This document shows positions 8,770 through 18,278 of a DNA stretch of 64,000 nt, in pieces. The DNA is taken from assembly GCA_964650485.1 (NCBI GenBank), contig CAZYTX010000016.1, positions 1 to 64,000 on the forward strand, given 5' to 3'. The stretch's first letter is position 1. Each line of letters begins with the position of its first letter. The notes under the pieces are model-generated. The model made no database searches, had not been told where the DNA came from, and saw only the letters and a program-made list of their open reading frames with translations. A program made the translations under genes and the position numbers. The DNA comes from CAZYTX01 sp964650485 (GTDB lineage Bacteria > RBG-13-61-14 > DATKZS01).

Positions 8770-9077
8770 TGATTCAGATCGGCCTGGGTCATTTCCTCGT
8801 GCTCTCGGCCGTGCTCTTCGGCATAGGAGCGGCAGGAGTGGTGACCAGGAGGAACGCCCTGGTCATATTCATGAGCGTGGAGCTGATGCTGAACTCGGCC
8901 AACCTGGTCTTCGCATCATTCGCGTTCTTCCGCTGGAGCATGACGGGCCACGTTTTCGTGTTCATGGCCATGGTGGTGGCGGCTTGCGAGGTCGCGGTGG
9001 GCCTTGCAATCATACTCACCATATACAGGACCAAGGCCACCGTGGACGTGGACCAGCTCAACATTATGAAGTGGTAA
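8766..9077 (+). CDS. nuoK: NADH-quinone oxidoreductase subunit K
   Basis: 103-residue, three-helix membrane subunit homologous to MrpC. The helix 2 glutamate is in MSVELMLNSANL and the helix 3 glutamate in AACEVAVGLAII; both are proton-path residues in the family. It starts in an ATGATG double start overlapping the nuoJ stop. Either ATG (8766 or 8769) is possible. Confidence 0.94.
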   Translation: MMIQIGLGHFLVLSAVLFGIGAAGVVTRRNALVIFMSVELMLNSANLVFASFAFFRWSMTGHVFVFMAMVVAACEVAVGLAIILTIYRTKATVDVDQLNIMKW

Positions 9078-9081
9078 AGAC

Positions 9082-11097
9082 ATGGGACACGAGACACTGC
9101 ACATGATACCCGTTGAGGAGCTTTCCACGAGCGTGAAGCTGGCCCTTGTCCTGATCCCGGCGCTGCCCCTTTCCGGGTTCATTGTAAACGGCATGGGCTG
9201 GCTGATCTTGAAGCACAGATGGCCCCGCATGCTCACCAACGTGATTGCGGTAGCCGCGGTGTTCGTATCCTTTATCCTCTCATTGTGGCTGTTCGCATTT
9301 TTGAAGTCCCATCCCGAGGGCTTCATAAAGTACGAGTTCTTCACATGGATTGCAGGCGGCGGGCTCGATGCCTCCTTCGGGCTTACATTCGACCGCCTGT
9401 CCGCGATCATGTGCCTGGTGGTCACGGGCGTCGGCGGGGTCATACACCTTTACTCCACCGGCTACATGGGCCACGACCCGGCGTTCGCGCGTTATTTCGC
9501 TTATCTCAACCTCTTCACCTTCGCCATGCTGGTGCTGGTCATGGGCTCGAACATCGCCCTCATGTTCGTGGGCTGGGAAGGCGTGGGCTTCTGCTCGTAC
9601 ATACTCATCGGCTTCTGGTACGAAGACGACAAGAAGGCCAGCGCAGGCAAGAAGGCCTTCATAGTCAACAGGATAGGGGACTTCGGGTTCCTGGTGGGCA
9701 TCTTCACCGTCTTCTGGCTCATGGGGACCCTGGACATAAACCAAATGGCCGAGTGGGTGTCCGCGAACTCGGGACTGCTCGTGAACGAGAAGCTCATCGG
9801 GATATCCATTGCCACCTTCATTGCCCTGGCCCTGTTCATAGGGGCCACGGGAAAGTCCGCGCAGATTCCCCTCTACGTGTGGCTGCCGGACGCAATGGCC
9901 GGCCCCACACCGGTGTCCGCGCTAATACACGCCGCCACCATGGTGACCGCGGGAGTGTACATGATAGGCAGGCTCAACTTCATATACGTGCACTCGCCCG
10001 TGGCCATGATGGTGGTGGCCGCGGTAGGGGTCTTGACCGCGCTCTACTCGGCCACCATCGCCTTCACCCAGTTCGACATCAAGAAGGTGCTGGCATACTC
10101 GACCATAAGCCAGCTGGGCTTCATGTTCACGGCCATGGGAATGGGCGCCTTCACCGCGGGCATATTCCACCTTGTCACCCACGCCTTTTTCAAGGCCCTT
10201 TTGTTTCTGGGCGCGGGCGCGGTGATCCACGAGCTGGGCGAGCAGGACATGCGCAAGATGGGGGGCCTTGCCGGGAAGATGCCCGTGACCTTCATCACCA
10301 TGGCCGCGGCCTGGCTTGCCATCTCCGGCTTTTTCGGGTTCTCGGGATTCATATCCAAGGACGAGATACTGTGGAAGACCTTTGCAAGCCCGGTGCACAC
10401 CGAGGCTTTCAGCCGGGCCATATACACCGTGGGTCTGCTGGCCGCGGCCTGCACCGCAGTCTACATGACCCGGCTCATCATGCTCACCTTCCTCACCCCC
10501 TCGCGCATGGACCCGGAGGCCGAGTCACACGTGCACGAGTGCCCATGGAACATGAGCGTGCCTCTCATAATACTCGCGGTGTTCTCGGTGATCGGGGGGG
10601 TGTTCAACTGGCCGCATATACTGGGGGGCGGGGCCATGATGGAGCACTGGCTCGAGCCCATGTGGCATTCGGCCGGGCACGCGCGCGGGATTTGCGAGGA
10701 CTGCCACGGCCCGGAGATGGGCCTGATGATGGTGTCATTCGCCATAGCGGTGGGCGCCATCCTGGCCATATACCTGCTCTACAGGTTCGCCGCGGACAGG
10801 GTGGGCCGGCTGACGGAGCAGACGGGGCCCCTTTACCGGGCCAGCTTGAACAAGTACTGGGTGGACGAGATATACGACGCCGCGGTTGTGGAGCCCTTCA
10901 AGTTCGGCTCCTACTTCGTGCTCTTCCGGCTGTTGGACGTGCACGTTATTGACGGGGCTGTGAACGGCCTGGCCCGGCTGGTGAGGGCCCTGGGAAGGGC
11001 CTTCCGGCTCCTCCAGACGGGCGAGGTGCAGACATATATCGTGTGGATAGTGCTGGGCGCACTGGCCATATTGACTTTTTACATGGGGCTTTCTTGA
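9082..11097 (+). CDS. nuoL: NADH-quinone oxidoreductase subunit L (antiporter-like)
   Basis: 671-residue Mrp-antiporter-like proton pump. The helix 5 glutamate lies in FVGWEGVGFCSY and the helix 7 lysine in ATGKSAQIPLYVWLPDAMAGPTPVSALIHAATMVTAG. The C-terminal lateral helix region ends near YMGLS. An extra His/Cys-containing loop (HARGICEDCHGPEMG, near residue 535) contains one CxxCH-like string (CEDCH). It sits in a loop of a membrane subunit and is probably not a haem site. nuoM follows after 16 bases. Confidence 0.95.
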   Translation: MGHETLHMIPVEELSTSVKLALVLIPALPLSGFIVNGMGWLILKHRWPRMLTNVIAVAAVFVSFILSLWLFAFLKSHPEGFIKYEFFTWIAGGGLDASFGLTFDRLSAIMCLVVTGVGGVIHLYSTGYMGHDPAFARYFAYLNLFTFAMLVLVMGSNIALMFVGWEGVGFCSYILIGFWYEDDKKASAGKKAFIVNRIGDFGFLVGIFTVFWLMGTLDINQMAEWVSANSGLLVNEKLIGISIATFIALALFIGATGKSAQIPLYVWLPDAMAGPTPVSALIHAATMVTAGVYMIGRLNFIYVHSPVAMMVVAAVGVLTALYSATIAFTQFDIKKVLAYSTISQLGFMFTAMGMGAFTAGIFHLVTHAFFKALLFLGAGAVIHELGEQDMRKMGGLAGKMPVTFITMAAAWLAISGFFGFSGFISKDEILWKTFASPVHTEAFSRAIYTVGLLAAACTAVYMTRLIMLTFLTPSRMDPEAESHVHECPWNMSVPLIILAVFSVIGGVFNWPHILGGGAMMEHWLEPMWHSAGHARGICEDCHGPEMGLMMVSFAIAVGAILAIYLLYRFAADRVGRLTEQTGPLYRASLNKYWVDEIYDAAVVEPFKFGSYFVLFRLLDVHVIDGAVNGLARLVRALGRAFRLLQTGEVQTYIVWIVLGALAILTFYMGLS

Positions 11098-11113
11098 TTT
11101 CGAGGTTATTCAG

Positions 11114-12673
11114 GTGGACTTGACTCTTACATCCATAGTATTCATCCCAATGGCGGGGGCCCTGATATTATGGGTTCTGCCGGACAACAGGGAGACCCTG
11201 ATAAGGTGGGCGGCCCTGCTGGTCATGGCCGCGGACCTTGCGGCCGGGGTCTGGCTGTGGTTCAGCTTCGAGCCGGGCGTGGCCGTGATGCAGCTCGAGG
11301 TGAAGAGGCTGTGGTTCAAGATAGGCGGGCTGGACGTGTACTATCACCTCGGTGTTGACGGCATAAGCCTGCTCCTGGTGGAGATGACGCTATTGCTGGG
11401 TCCGGTGGTCATCCTCTCCTCGTGGAAGTACATAACGGAGCGGGTAAAGGCCTACCACCTGTTCATGCTCCTCTTGCAGACGGGCATGCTGGGAGCTTTC
11501 CTTTCCGTGGACCTCTTCCTCTTCTATGTGTTCTGGGAGTTGATGCTCATACCCATGTACTTCCTCATAGGGGTATGGGGAGGGGGCCGCAGGATTTACG
11601 CCGCCATCAAGTTCTTCCTTTTCACCATGGCCGGCTCGGTGCTCATGCTGGTGGCCATCATATACCTGGCGCTCCTGCCCGAGGTCCAGGGCTTCGACAT
11701 CGTGGCCATCACCGCAATCCTGTCCCGGAAGCCGCTTGCGGGTGAACTGCAACTGGTGTTGTTCGGCGCGTTCGCGCTGGCTTTCGCCATCAAGGTGCCC
11801 ATGTTCCCCTTCCACACCTGGCTCCCGGACGCGCACGTGGAGGCCCCCACCGCGGCCTCGGTCATACTTGCGGGCGTGCTCTTGAAGCTGGGCACCTACG
11901 GGTTCATGCGCTTTGCCATGCCCCTTTTCCCCTACGCGGTTTACGAGGCTTTGCCCATAATCTGGACACTATCGGTGATCGGCATCATCTACGGGGCACT
12001 GGTGGCCATGGTCCAGGAGGACGTGAAGAGCCTGGTGGCTTACTCCAGCGTGAGCCACTTAGGCTTCGTCATGCTGGGGCTGTTCGCACTCACCTCCACC
12101 GCGGTGCAGGGATCGCTCATACAGATGGTGAACCACGGCCTCTCAACCGGGGCACTGTTCCTCCTGGTGGGAGTGATCTACGAGCGCAGGCACACCAGGC
12201 TGATCTCCGAGTTCGGCGGACTCTCCAAGGTCATGCCGGTGTTCGCCGCGGTGTTCATGATCGTGACCCTGTCATCCATCGGGCTGCCCGGGCTGAACGG
12301 GTTCGTGGGAGAGTTCCTGATCCTGGCGGGAACTTACGCCGCGGAGCACCCCTATGCCAAGCTGGTCACCGTACTGGCGGCCACCGGGGTCATATTCGCG
12401 GCCTGCTACATGCTGTGGATGTTCCAGAGGGTGATGTTCGGCCCGGTGACAAAAGAGGAGAACAAAAACCTTTCCGACCTGAACGCCCGGGAAGTGGTCT
12501 ACCTCCTCTTGATCCTGGTGTTCATCGTCTGGATCGGGGTCTATCCCAAGACCTTCCTGTCCAAGTCCGAGGCCACGGTGGACAGGTTCGTGGAGCAGGT
12601 GCAGAGGGGCAGGGAGCTGCTGGCTGATGAAGAAAAGCCTTCCATTCAACTGTACGAACGGATGAAAAGATGA
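11114..12673 (+). CDS. nuoM: NADH-quinone oxidoreductase subunit M (antiporter-like)
   Basis: 519-residue pump subunit that starts with GTG. The glutamate of helix 5 is in YVFWELMLIPMYFLIGVWGG. The lysine helix is in AFAIKVPMFPFHTWLPDAHVEAPTAASVILAGVLLKLGTYG. The LVAYSSVSHLGFV signature follows. The 3' end overlaps nuoN by four bases. Confidence 0.95.
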   Translation: MDLTLTSIVFIPMAGALILWVLPDNRETLIRWAALLVMAADLAAGVWLWFSFEPGVAVMQLEVKRLWFKIGGLDVYYHLGVDGISLLLVEMTLLLGPVVILSSWKYITERVKAYHLFMLLLQTGMLGAFLSVDLFLFYVFWELMLIPMYFLIGVWGGGRRIYAAIKFFLFTMAGSVLMLVAIIYLALLPEVQGFDIVAITAILSRKPLAGELQLVLFGAFALAFAIKVPMFPFHTWLPDAHVEAPTAASVILAGVLLKLGTYGFMRFAMPLFPYAVYEALPIIWTLSVIGIIYGALVAMVQEDVKSLVAYSSVSHLGFVMLGLFALTSTAVQGSLIQMVNHGLSTGALFLLVGVIYERRHTRLISEFGGLSKVMPVFAAVFMIVTLSSIGLPGLNGFVGEFLILAGTYAAEHPYAKLVTVLAATGVIFAACYMLWMFQRVMFGPVTKEENKNLSDLNAREVVYLLLILVFIVWIGVYPKTFLSKSEATVDRFVEQVQRGRELLADEEKPSIQLYERMKR

Positions 12674-14343
12674 CCGTCAATATCGCCGGTTTCGAGCTTT
12701 ACGCACTGATGGTGCCCATACTACTGGGTCTACTCGCCCTGGGCGGGCTGGTGCTTGACATGACCTTCTGGAGAGCCAGGCCCCGGGCCGTGGGCGTGTT
12801 CACCTTCATCGGCCTCCTTGCCACCATCTTCTTGCAACTGGGTCTGCACTTCTACAGGCTGGTGGGCAAAGGCCAGATGGCCAGGGCCTTCCAGGGACAG
12901 TATTACTTTGACGCCTACAGCTCATTTTTCAACTTCCTCTTCCTGATCGCCGCCTCGGTCGCGGTGCTCCTGTCTTTGTCCGCCTTCAAGGACAAGGAGG
13001 GCCACAGGGGCGAGTACTACATACTGATAGTAATAGCGACCATCGGCATGTGCCTCATGGCCGCGGCCCACGACCTGATGATACTCTTCATCGGGATCGA
13101 GACCATGTCCATCGCGGTCTACGTGCTGGTGGGGATCGAGCGAGACAGTTGGAAATCCAGCGAGGCGTCCATCAAGTACCTCCTGGTGGGGGCCTTCGCC
13201 TCCGCGGTGCTGCTCTTCGGCATGGCCCTGGCATACGGCGCCACCGGGGCCATAGACTACGAGCAGGTGTTCGGGGGGGTCAACAATATAATTGATCCAC
13301 TGCACCAAAAGGCGCTCAGCAATGCTTCCGAGGCCGGCGAACTCTCGCTCATGGGCTACCTCCACTCCTTCGCACAGGTGGTCGAGCAAAGCCCGAGAGC
13401 GAGGATCACAGAGTACCTTACCCTGATCGGGGGTATCATGCTCATATTCACGGGGCTGTTCTTCAAGGTGGCCGCGGTGCCCTTTCACATGTGGGCGCCG
13501 GACGTGTACGAGGGAGCGCCTACGCCCATCACAGCCTACATGGCCACCGCGGTCAAGGCCGCGGCCTTCGCCGCCATGGTCCGGCTGGTGCTCACCTGTT
13601 TCATGCCCTTGTGGGGGTTCGGGAGCCTGTACGTGGTGCTCTACGTGCTAGCGGTCCTGACCATGACCCTGGGCAACCTGGTGGCTGTAGCGCAGACAAA
13701 CCTGAAGAGGATGCTGGCTTACTCCAGCATCGCCCATGCCGGCTATCTCCTGGTGGGAGTCACGGCCATGATAGCCGCGGGACAGTTCCTGTTCGTGGGC
13801 GAGGTGGCTGATCAGGGCCAGACGGTGCTGCGGGTGTACCAGGGAGCCCGCTCGATTCTTTTCTACCTCGTGATCTACGCCTTCATGAACCTGGGCGCAT
13901 TCGGGGTCATATCCGCGGTGGAGAGGGTGAAGAAGGGAGGTGACACCCTGGAGGGCTTTTCCGGGCTGTCCCTGCGCAGCCCGGCCATGGCCGTGGTCAT
14001 GGCTGTGTGCATGCTCTCCCTCACCGGCATCCCGCCGCTGGCCGGGTTCGCTTCCAAGTTCTACCTGTTCCAGGCCGCTGTCAACGTAAGGCTCTACCTG
14101 CTGGTGGTGATAGCCGTGCTCAACTCGGTGGTGAGCGCCTACTACTACCTGCGCGTTATAGTGGTCATGTACTTCCACCCCGAGAGCGAGCCCCCGGGCC
14201 GGGCGGTGCCGGTGACCGGCGCCTACCTGGCCAATATCCTTATGGCCTTCTTCGTGGTGTTTTTGGGAGTCGTGCCACAGTCCGTGCTGGTGTTCCTGGA
14301 AAAAGCCATCGAGCTCGGTATGATCAACCTGCCCGTACATTGA
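12670..14343 (+). CDS. nuoN: NADH-quinone oxidoreductase subunit N (antiporter-like)
   Basis: 557-residue pump subunit, longer than E. coli NuoN (about 485). An insert-like hydrophilic stretch lies near residues 200-245. Family signatures: FIGIETMSIAVYVLVG (helix 5 Glu), FFKVAAVPFHMWAPDVYEGAPTPITAYMAT (Lys and WAPDVYEG), and MLAYSSIAHAGYLLVG. Last subunit gene of the operon; an FHA gene follows four bases downstream. Confidence 0.95.
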   Translation: MTVNIAGFELYALMVPILLGLLALGGLVLDMTFWRARPRAVGVFTFIGLLATIFLQLGLHFYRLVGKGQMARAFQGQYYFDAYSSFFNFLFLIAASVAVLLSLSAFKDKEGHRGEYYILIVIATIGMCLMAAAHDLMILFIGIETMSIAVYVLVGIERDSWKSSEASIKYLLVGAFASAVLLFGMALAYGATGAIDYEQVFGGVNNIIDPLHQKALSNASEAGELSLMGYLHSFAQVVEQSPRARITEYLTLIGGIMLIFTGLFFKVAAVPFHMWAPDVYEGAPTPITAYMATAVKAAAFAAMVRLVLTCFMPLWGFGSLYVVLYVLAVLTMTLGNLVAVAQTNLKRMLAYSSIAHAGYLLVGVTAMIAAGQFLFVGEVADQGQTVLRVYQGARSILFYLVIYAFMNLGAFGVISAVERVKKGGDTLEGFSGLSLRSPAMAVVMAVCMLSLTGIPPLAGFASKFYLFQAAVNVRLYLLVVIAVLNSVVSAYYYLRVIVVMYFHPESEPPGRAVPVTGAYLANILMAFFVVFLGVVPQSVLVFLEKAIELGMINLPVH

Positions 14344-14346
14344 CCC

Positions 14347-15024
14347 ATGCCGGGAAGTAACTACACAAGGGTAAGCACGGGCGGCGCGCCGACCGACGAA
14401 GGAAGGCCCTTCCGCGCCGCGCTCTACATCGAGAAGAGGATGGGCCACAAGGTCAGCGAAGAGCAGATCATCCTTCTTTTCGGGACCCAGATGCTCATGG
14501 GCCGCGACCCCTCGTGCGATATAGTGGTTGACGACGACAGGATATCAAGGAAGCATGCGCTCATAAAGATCGAGCACGAGGCCGTGCGCCTCGCAGACCT
14601 CGGGAGCACCAACGGGACAACAAGGAACAACGAGCCGCTCACAGAAGAGATAATCCTCCTGTCCGGGGACAAGCTCTGCCTGGGACAGGGCAAAACCTTC
14701 GATGCAAGGATAGTGGAACGCGAGGCAGCGGTCACCTCGGTGCGTCTCGCAAGCGGCGCGGACGCCTTTCTGCTCACGCCCCAGGAGTTCATCATCGGCG
14801 CCGCGGACCCCCCTTCGGATGACGTTGACCTCATGATATACGACCCGGCCATACTGCAAAGGCACGCCAGGATCGAGTTCTTCGCCGGCCAGACCTTCAT
14901 CGTCTCCCTGGACCAGTCCCGGCCGGTTGTGGTGAACACCAAGCCGGTCAGGGAGATGGAGATCAGGAACAACTACTTCATCGAGATAGGGGACACCCTC
15001 CTGAGATACGAGCGCATAGACTGA
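14347..15024 (+). CDS. Tandem FHA-domain protein
   Basis: 225 residues. The first FHA domain (about 35-105) has all phosphothreonine-pocket signatures: MGRDPSCDI, ISRKHALI and GSTNGT. A second, degenerate FHA-like domain follows (about 135-222, QEFIIGA ... LQRHARIEFF); it keeps the His but lacks the GR and NGT signatures. There is no kinase, membrane segment or signal peptide. Lying four bases after nuoN, it is probably co-transcribed with complex I. Its partner protein is not apparent. A later ATG (MGHKVSEE) could be the true start. Confidence 0.85.
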   Translation: MPGSNYTRVSTGGAPTDEGRPFRAALYIEKRMGHKVSEEQIILLFGTQMLMGRDPSCDIVVDDDRISRKHALIKIEHEAVRLADLGSTNGTTRNNEPLTEEIILLSGDKLCLGQGKTFDARIVEREAAVTSVRLASGADAFLLTPQEFIIGAADPPSDDVDLMIYDPAILQRHARIEFFAGQTFIVSLDQSRPVVVNTKPVREMEIRNNYFIEIGDTLLRYERID

Positions 15025-15067
15025 TCTTTCTTTGCGTTCTTTTCCCCTTTGCGCTTAAATGTAGAAC

Positions 15068-16039
15068 ATGAGCGAACAGTACGCGGACACCATCACCATG
15101 GTGCCGGGCGTGAAGGCCGGGCATTTCTCAGACATCGAGCACGGCACCGGAACCACCGTGCTCATATTCGAGAGCGGCGCCAGGGGAGGGGTGGACGTGC
15201 GCGGCATGGCCTCCGGGAGCAGGGAGCTCTCGGTACTGGACCCGCTGCACGTGACACAGGAATGCCACGCCGTGTGCCTCTCCGGGGGGAGCGCATTCGG
15301 GCTGGCCGCGGCCGACGGGGTGATGCGCTACCTTGCCGAGAGGGACATAGGATACCTGGCACGGGTGGCGGTGGTGCCCATCGTGCCAGCGGCAATCATC
15401 TTCGACCTCTCATTCAAAAGCCACGAGGTGAGGCCGGATGCTTCCTTCGGCTACAAGGCGTGCGAGGCCGCGGGAGCCGGGCCGGTTGAGACGGGCTCTG
15501 TGGGCGCAGGCGCCGGGGCCACTGTGGGCAAGGTGCTGGGAATGGAGAACGCGGTTAAGAGCGGGGTGGGCTCCGCCGGAGCGAGGACCGGGGACGGGGT
15601 CACGGTGGGCGCGCTCGCGGTGGTGAACAACCTGGGAGACGTGCTCGACATCGAGAGCGGCAGGATACTGGCAGGGGCCAGGGACCCGGAAACGGGAGCC
15701 TTCGCCGACTCCGCCCGCATACTCTCCGGCATGGGCGCGCCCGACAGCCCGCCGGTGGGAGAGAGCACCAATCTCCTGGTGGTGGCCACCGACGCCGGCC
15801 TCTCCAAGGTGGACACGAACAAGCTCGCGCGCATGGCCTCAGCGGGCATGGCAAGGACATTGTCCCCGGCACATTCCACATTTGACGGAGACATAGTGTT
15901 CGCGTTCTCCACCGGGGAAAAAGCCTCGGACGTGAACCGCATCGGCGTAATCGCAGCGCGCCTCTCGGCCCTGGCAATCAACCGCGCGGTGCTCACGGCC
16001 GACTCAACAGGAATAGTCCCCGCGTTGAAAGATTTATAA
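15068..16039 (+). CDS. P1-family (DmpA/S58-like) peptidase
   Basis: 323 residues of the S58/P1 N-terminal-nucleophile hydrolase family, which includes DmpA aminopeptidase. Recognised segments: MVPGVKAGHFSDIEHGTGTTV at the N-terminus, HAVCLSGGSAFGLAAADGVMRYL, and TVGALAVVNNLGDV near residue 180, where members self-cleave. The short form is like mycobacterial Rv1333. No signal peptide. The start lacks a clear Shine-Dalgarno sequence. It converges with the next gene with a one-base gap, and no terminator is seen. The substrate is unknown. Confidence 0.85.
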   Translation: MSEQYADTITMVPGVKAGHFSDIEHGTGTTVLIFESGARGGVDVRGMASGSRELSVLDPLHVTQECHAVCLSGGSAFGLAAADGVMRYLAERDIGYLARVAVVPIVPAAIIFDLSFKSHEVRPDASFGYKACEAAGAGPVETGSVGAGAGATVGKVLGMENAVKSGVGSAGARTGDGVTVGALAVVNNLGDVLDIESGRILAGARDPETGAFADSARILSGMGAPDSPPVGESTNLLVVATDAGLSKVDTNKLARMASAGMARTLSPAHSTFDGDIVFAFSTGEKASDVNRIGVIAARLSALAINRAVLTADSTGIVPALKDL

Positions 16040-16040
16040 A

Positions 16041-16991
16041 TTAATCCCTTCCCCCGATCACCGCATTTATCTTTTTTTTGACAAAGACGTCCCGGCCCCA
16101 TTCCATGTGCTCGTCAGAGGGGCGCTCGATGTGCGCTAAAGTGTAGGGTTTCCCGAGCTGTGCGTACTTCGGCTCTGCCATGCGGTGGTAGGGGAGCAGC
16201 TCGATTTTCTGAAGCGACTCGAGTCCGCTGGCGAACTCGGCCATGGAAAGGAGGTTCTCCTCGGAGTCGGTGTAGCCGGGCACCACCGGCACCCTGATGA
16301 TTATGGGAACACCAAAGGCGTCTATCATTCTTATGTGCTCGATCACCGGAGGGAGCTCGACCCCCACAATCTCCCTGTGCTTTTCCGGGTCCATCACTTT
16401 CAGGTCCAGGAGCACCAGGTCGGTGTTCTCCAGCACCCGCTGCAATCTATCTTCGCCTATTGCGGCGCTCGTATCCAGTGCGGTATGCACGTTCTCATTT
16501 TTCAGCATCCTGAACAGCTCGGCCAGGAAATGCCCCCACAGCAGGGGCTCGCCCCCGCTGGCCGTGACCCCTCCCCCGGAGGTCTCGTAGTACACACGAT
16601 CGCGCATCACCTGCTCGAACAGCTCGCCCACCGTGTACCACTGCCCCATCACCTGCCGGGCCGCGGGCGGGCAGGCGTCCACGCACAAAAAGCACTTTAT
16701 GCACTTCTCCGCCTCCGGTCCGCCCGGCACGGGGGCCCCGCGCTCGCACGACTCTTTGCAGGTGCCGCATCCTATGCACCTGTCCTGGAAGAAGACGAGC
16801 TCCTGCGCTGCTGTGAGGCCCTCGGGGTTATGGCACCAGGGACATCTTAAGGGGCAGCCCTTGAAGAACACCGTGGTCCGTATGCCTGGCCCGTCCTCGG
16901 TGGAAAAGCCCTGGATGTTGGTAACGAGTGCACTAAGGTCGTTCTTTGACTGTTCTATACTCAGGGGGGGTTCTCTCTCGCAATTTTTCAT
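16041..16991 (-). CDS. Glycyl-radical enzyme activating protein (radical SAM)
   Basis: 316 residues. The radical SAM cluster is CPLRCPWC near residue 45, after the family N-terminus GFSTEDGPGIRTTVFFKG. A two-cluster ferredoxin insert follows (CIGCGTCKESC and CIKCFLCVDACP), then SGGGVTASGGEPL, a signature of activases. The insert is typical of activases for glycerol/diol dehydratase, hydroxyphenylacetate decarboxylase or alkyl/arylsuccinate synthase types, and absent from PflA. No glycyl radical enzyme lies in the window, so the target is unknown. The start at 16991 overlaps the upstream gene by four bases. The frame is open upstream to 17402 but lies inside that gene. Confidence 0.9.
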   Translation of the reverse strand: MKNCEREPPLSIEQSKNDLSALVTNIQGFSTEDGPGIRTTVFFKGCPLRCPWCHNPEGLTAAQELVFFQDRCIGCGTCKESCERGAPVPGGPEAEKCIKCFLCVDACPPAARQVMGQWYTVGELFEQVMRDRVYYETSGGGVTASGGEPLLWGHFLAELFRMLKNENVHTALDTSAAIGEDRLQRVLENTDLVLLDLKVMDPEKHREIVGVELPPVIEHIRMIDAFGVPIIIRVPVVPGYTDSEENLLSMAEFASGLESLQKIELLPYHRMAEPKYAQLGKPYTLAHIERPSDEHMEWGRDVFVKKKINAVIGGRD

Positions 16992-18277
16992 GCCTTGAGC
17001 AGGGTCTCGATGGTGTTCTTCAGCCTGCCTTCTATGGTCTGGGAGAGGTCCTCCAGCATGGTCGAGTGTATGGCCAACAGCTCCTTGAACACCGGCCGCG
17101 GCAGCCTGAAGAGCACGGACTTCTTGGACGTGGTCACGTCCGCGGTGTTGAGCTTGCCCTGCACCAGGGATATCTCGCCTGCGTACTCGCCCGGTCCCAG
17201 TGTGGCCAGCTTTACCGGTCCCTTTTCCTCGTGGGTGGTGGTGACCTCCACCTCGCCCGAGAAGATTATCCACAGGTAGCTGCCTTCCTCGCCTTCCCTT
17301 ATCAGCACGGTGCCCGGGTCCGCGACCATCATCTCGAACTTGTTGGCCAAAACCTCCCTCTCCTCCTGGTCGAGGCTTCCGAAAAGGGCCACGGTCTTCC
17401 ACACCTGATCCAGCGCCCGCTTCTTGAAGAAGTCGTACATGACGGCCCTGATGTTGGGGTACTTCTCGATCAACTGGTCAAGGTCATTGCGGTTGATCCT
17501 GAGCAGTACCGTTTCCTGCGCGGTCTCGCAGCTCGCTGTCCTTACCGAGTCCAGGAAGAAGGCCATCTCCCCGAAGAATTCGCCGTCTTTCAGGTGCGCC
17601 AGTGTTATCTTCTTGCCGCTCTTGGGATGGGTGCGGAAAACGCGCACGTCTCCCTGGCTCACTATAAAAAAGGAATCGCCTTTGGACCCCTCCTTGATCA
17701 ACATGGTCCCCTTGGGTATGGTGCCCACCTGGAACCTGGAGACCACCTGGTTGAACTCCTCCTCGCCCAGGGCCCCGAAGAGGGGAGTCTCGGGGAAGCG
17801 CCTCTCAGGCGCTTTCTCATCCTCCTCGCGCCTCTGCTTTGCATCCTCGATCTCCTCCTCCAGGCTCTTGCCCTCCTCGGAATCGACCGCCGCGGCGACA
17901 AGTCCCGGCTCGGCGTCCGGAGGCGTGGCAGGCGGCCGCGGCGCCGCGCTGATACCACGAGCCTGGTTGAGCTCTTGGAGCTTCTCTTTCACTCCTTCCC
18001 TCTTGGGGTCGAGCTGCTCGATTATCTTGTACACGGACACCGCCTGTATGAGGAACCCGTCGTCGGCGTAAGTCTGTGCGACCTCCTCGTAGAGGTTGAA
18101 TGCATCCTCCATGTTCTTGAGCCTGGTATGGATGTCCGCCAGCTTCATCTTGACGCGCATGTCCTTTGGCTGGTACTTGGCCAGGACCTGGTACTTCTCC
18201 AGGGCCTTGTCCCACTGGCCCTTTCTTAGGTACCTGGCGGCCTGGTCTTTTGTCTTGCTAAGGTCCGGTTTAGGCAT
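16988..18277 (-). CDS. TPR protein with two cyclic-nucleotide-binding domains
   Basis: 429 residues. TPR-like helices lie at about 10-110 (LRKGQWDKALEKYQVLAK and later repeats), then an acidic linker. Two cNMP-binding (CRP-type beta-barrel) domains lie at about 165-285 and 295-415. The first keeps the phosphate-binding cassette FGEMAFFLDSVRTAS with its Arg. In the second the Arg position is Asn (GEISLVQGKLNTADV), so it probably does not bind nucleotide. There is no DNA-binding or kinase domain. It is coupled by ATGA overlap to the activase downstream and lies one base after the symporter gene. Confidence 0.86.
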   Translation of the reverse strand: MPKPDLSKTKDQAARYLRKGQWDKALEKYQVLAKYQPKDMRVKMKLADIHTRLKNMEDAFNLYEEVAQTYADDGFLIQAVSVYKIIEQLDPKREGVKEKLQELNQARGISAAPRPPATPPDAEPGLVAAAVDSEEGKSLEEEIEDAKQRREEDEKAPERRFPETPLFGALGEEEFNQVVSRFQVGTIPKGTMLIKEGSKGDSFFIVSQGDVRVFRTHPKSGKKITLAHLKDGEFFGEMAFFLDSVRTASCETAQETVLLRINRNDLDQLIEKYPNIRAVMYDFFKKRALDQVWKTVALFGSLDQEEREVLANKFEMMVADPGTVLIREGEEGSYLWIIFSGEVEVTTTHEEKGPVKLATLGPGEYAGEISLVQGKLNTADVTTSKKSVLFRLPRPVFKELLAIHSTMLEDLSQTIEGRLKNTIETLLKA

Positions 18278-18278
18278 C

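Noticed and set aside
10693..10707. CxxCH string (CEDCH) in NuoL
   Set aside because: A single motif in a loop of a membrane subunit of complex I; no signal for cytochrome maturation is present, so covalent haem is unlikely.
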